Positions 63,891-64,000 of a DNA stretch of 64,000 nt are shown in pieces. Numbering within the stretch: position 1 is the first letter of the stretch; every line of letters starts with the position of its first letter. The stretch spans positions 38,240-102,239 of the forward strand of contig CANFHM010000003.1 of NCBI GenBank assembly GCA_947446975.1. Reading direction: 5' to 3'. The stretch comes from Microthrixaceae bacterium (GTDB taxonomy: Bacteria > Actinomycetota > Acidimicrobiia > Acidimicrobiales > Acidimicrobilacustridaceae). The translations under genes were made by a program, and so were the position numbers. The notes beneath the pieces are model-generated. The model ran no database searches. It had not been told where the DNA came from and saw nothing but the letters and a program-made list of their open reading frames with translations.

Positions 63891-64000
<110 letters not shown>

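Overview
The window is a dense, high-GC stretch of bacterial chromosome made of conserved housekeeping genes, running into the first ~110 bases of a 16S rRNA gene. Gene content (mIHF, a PriA without ATPase motifs, DUF1844 beside infC, an argR inside the arg cluster) and gene order point to Actinobacteria/Actinomycetota. From protein character and the 16S start I infer a deep branch such as Acidimicrobiia, but order or family cannot be fixed from this sequence. Most genes lie on the plus strand, and about thirty neighbouring pairs overlap by 1 or 4 bases (TGATG, ATGA, GTGA), so long translationally coupled operons are the rule.

Layout. 1-7.8 kb: end of rel, a secreted protein, an SGNH lipoprotein, hisS-aspS, rarA and two small membrane proteins. 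7.8-19.2 kb: alaS-ruvX-mltG-aroE-prepilin peptidase, then aroC-aroK-aroB-aroQ-pepP-efp-nusB. 19.2-28.3 kb: a complete UMP operon pyrR-pyrB-pyrC-carA-carB-pyrD-pyrF behind a PyrR-type attenuator. 28.3-34 kb: mIHF-gmk-rpoZ-coaBC-metK-priA. 34-35.3 kb: two minus-strand methyltransferases divergent from def-fmt-rsmB-mog. 38.6-42 kb: ribD-ribE-ribBA-ribH. 42-45.6 kb: a VIT1/CCC1 transporter (minus), hisG, a cold-shock-like protein and an ABC exporter. 45.6-52.2 kb: DUF1844 (minus), infC-rpmI-rplT, an rRNA methyltransferase and pheS-pheT. 52.3-61.3 kb: argC-J-B-D-F-R-G-H plus a NUDIX protein. 61.3-64 kb: a membrane protein (minus), tyrS, and the rRNA promoter region with the start of 16S.

The genes fall into functional sets: translation (five aminoacyl-tRNA synthetases, EF-P, IF3, L35, L20, Def/Fmt, RNA methyltransferases), nucleotide synthesis, chorismate, arginine and riboflavin pathways, and cofactor genes (CoaBC, MetK). 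No mobile element, CRISPR array, phage gene, tRNA gene or horizontally acquired island was seen.

The most interesting signals are regulatory. Twelve genes have a TANNNT -10 box placed 6-9 bases before the start codon, which predicts leaderless mRNAs; two of these boxes, on opposite strands, share the same TA between def and a methyltransferase gene. infC appears to start at ATA behind a good Shine-Dalgarno and a long structured leader. The pyr operon has a PyrR loop, a strong SD with a six-codon mini-ORF, and an intrinsic terminator. A 16-bp ARG-box palindrome sits on the -35 of argC. An eight-codon ORF overlaps the pheS start. The rRNA operon has two tandem promoters with the same 17-bp spacing and boxA-like leader elements.
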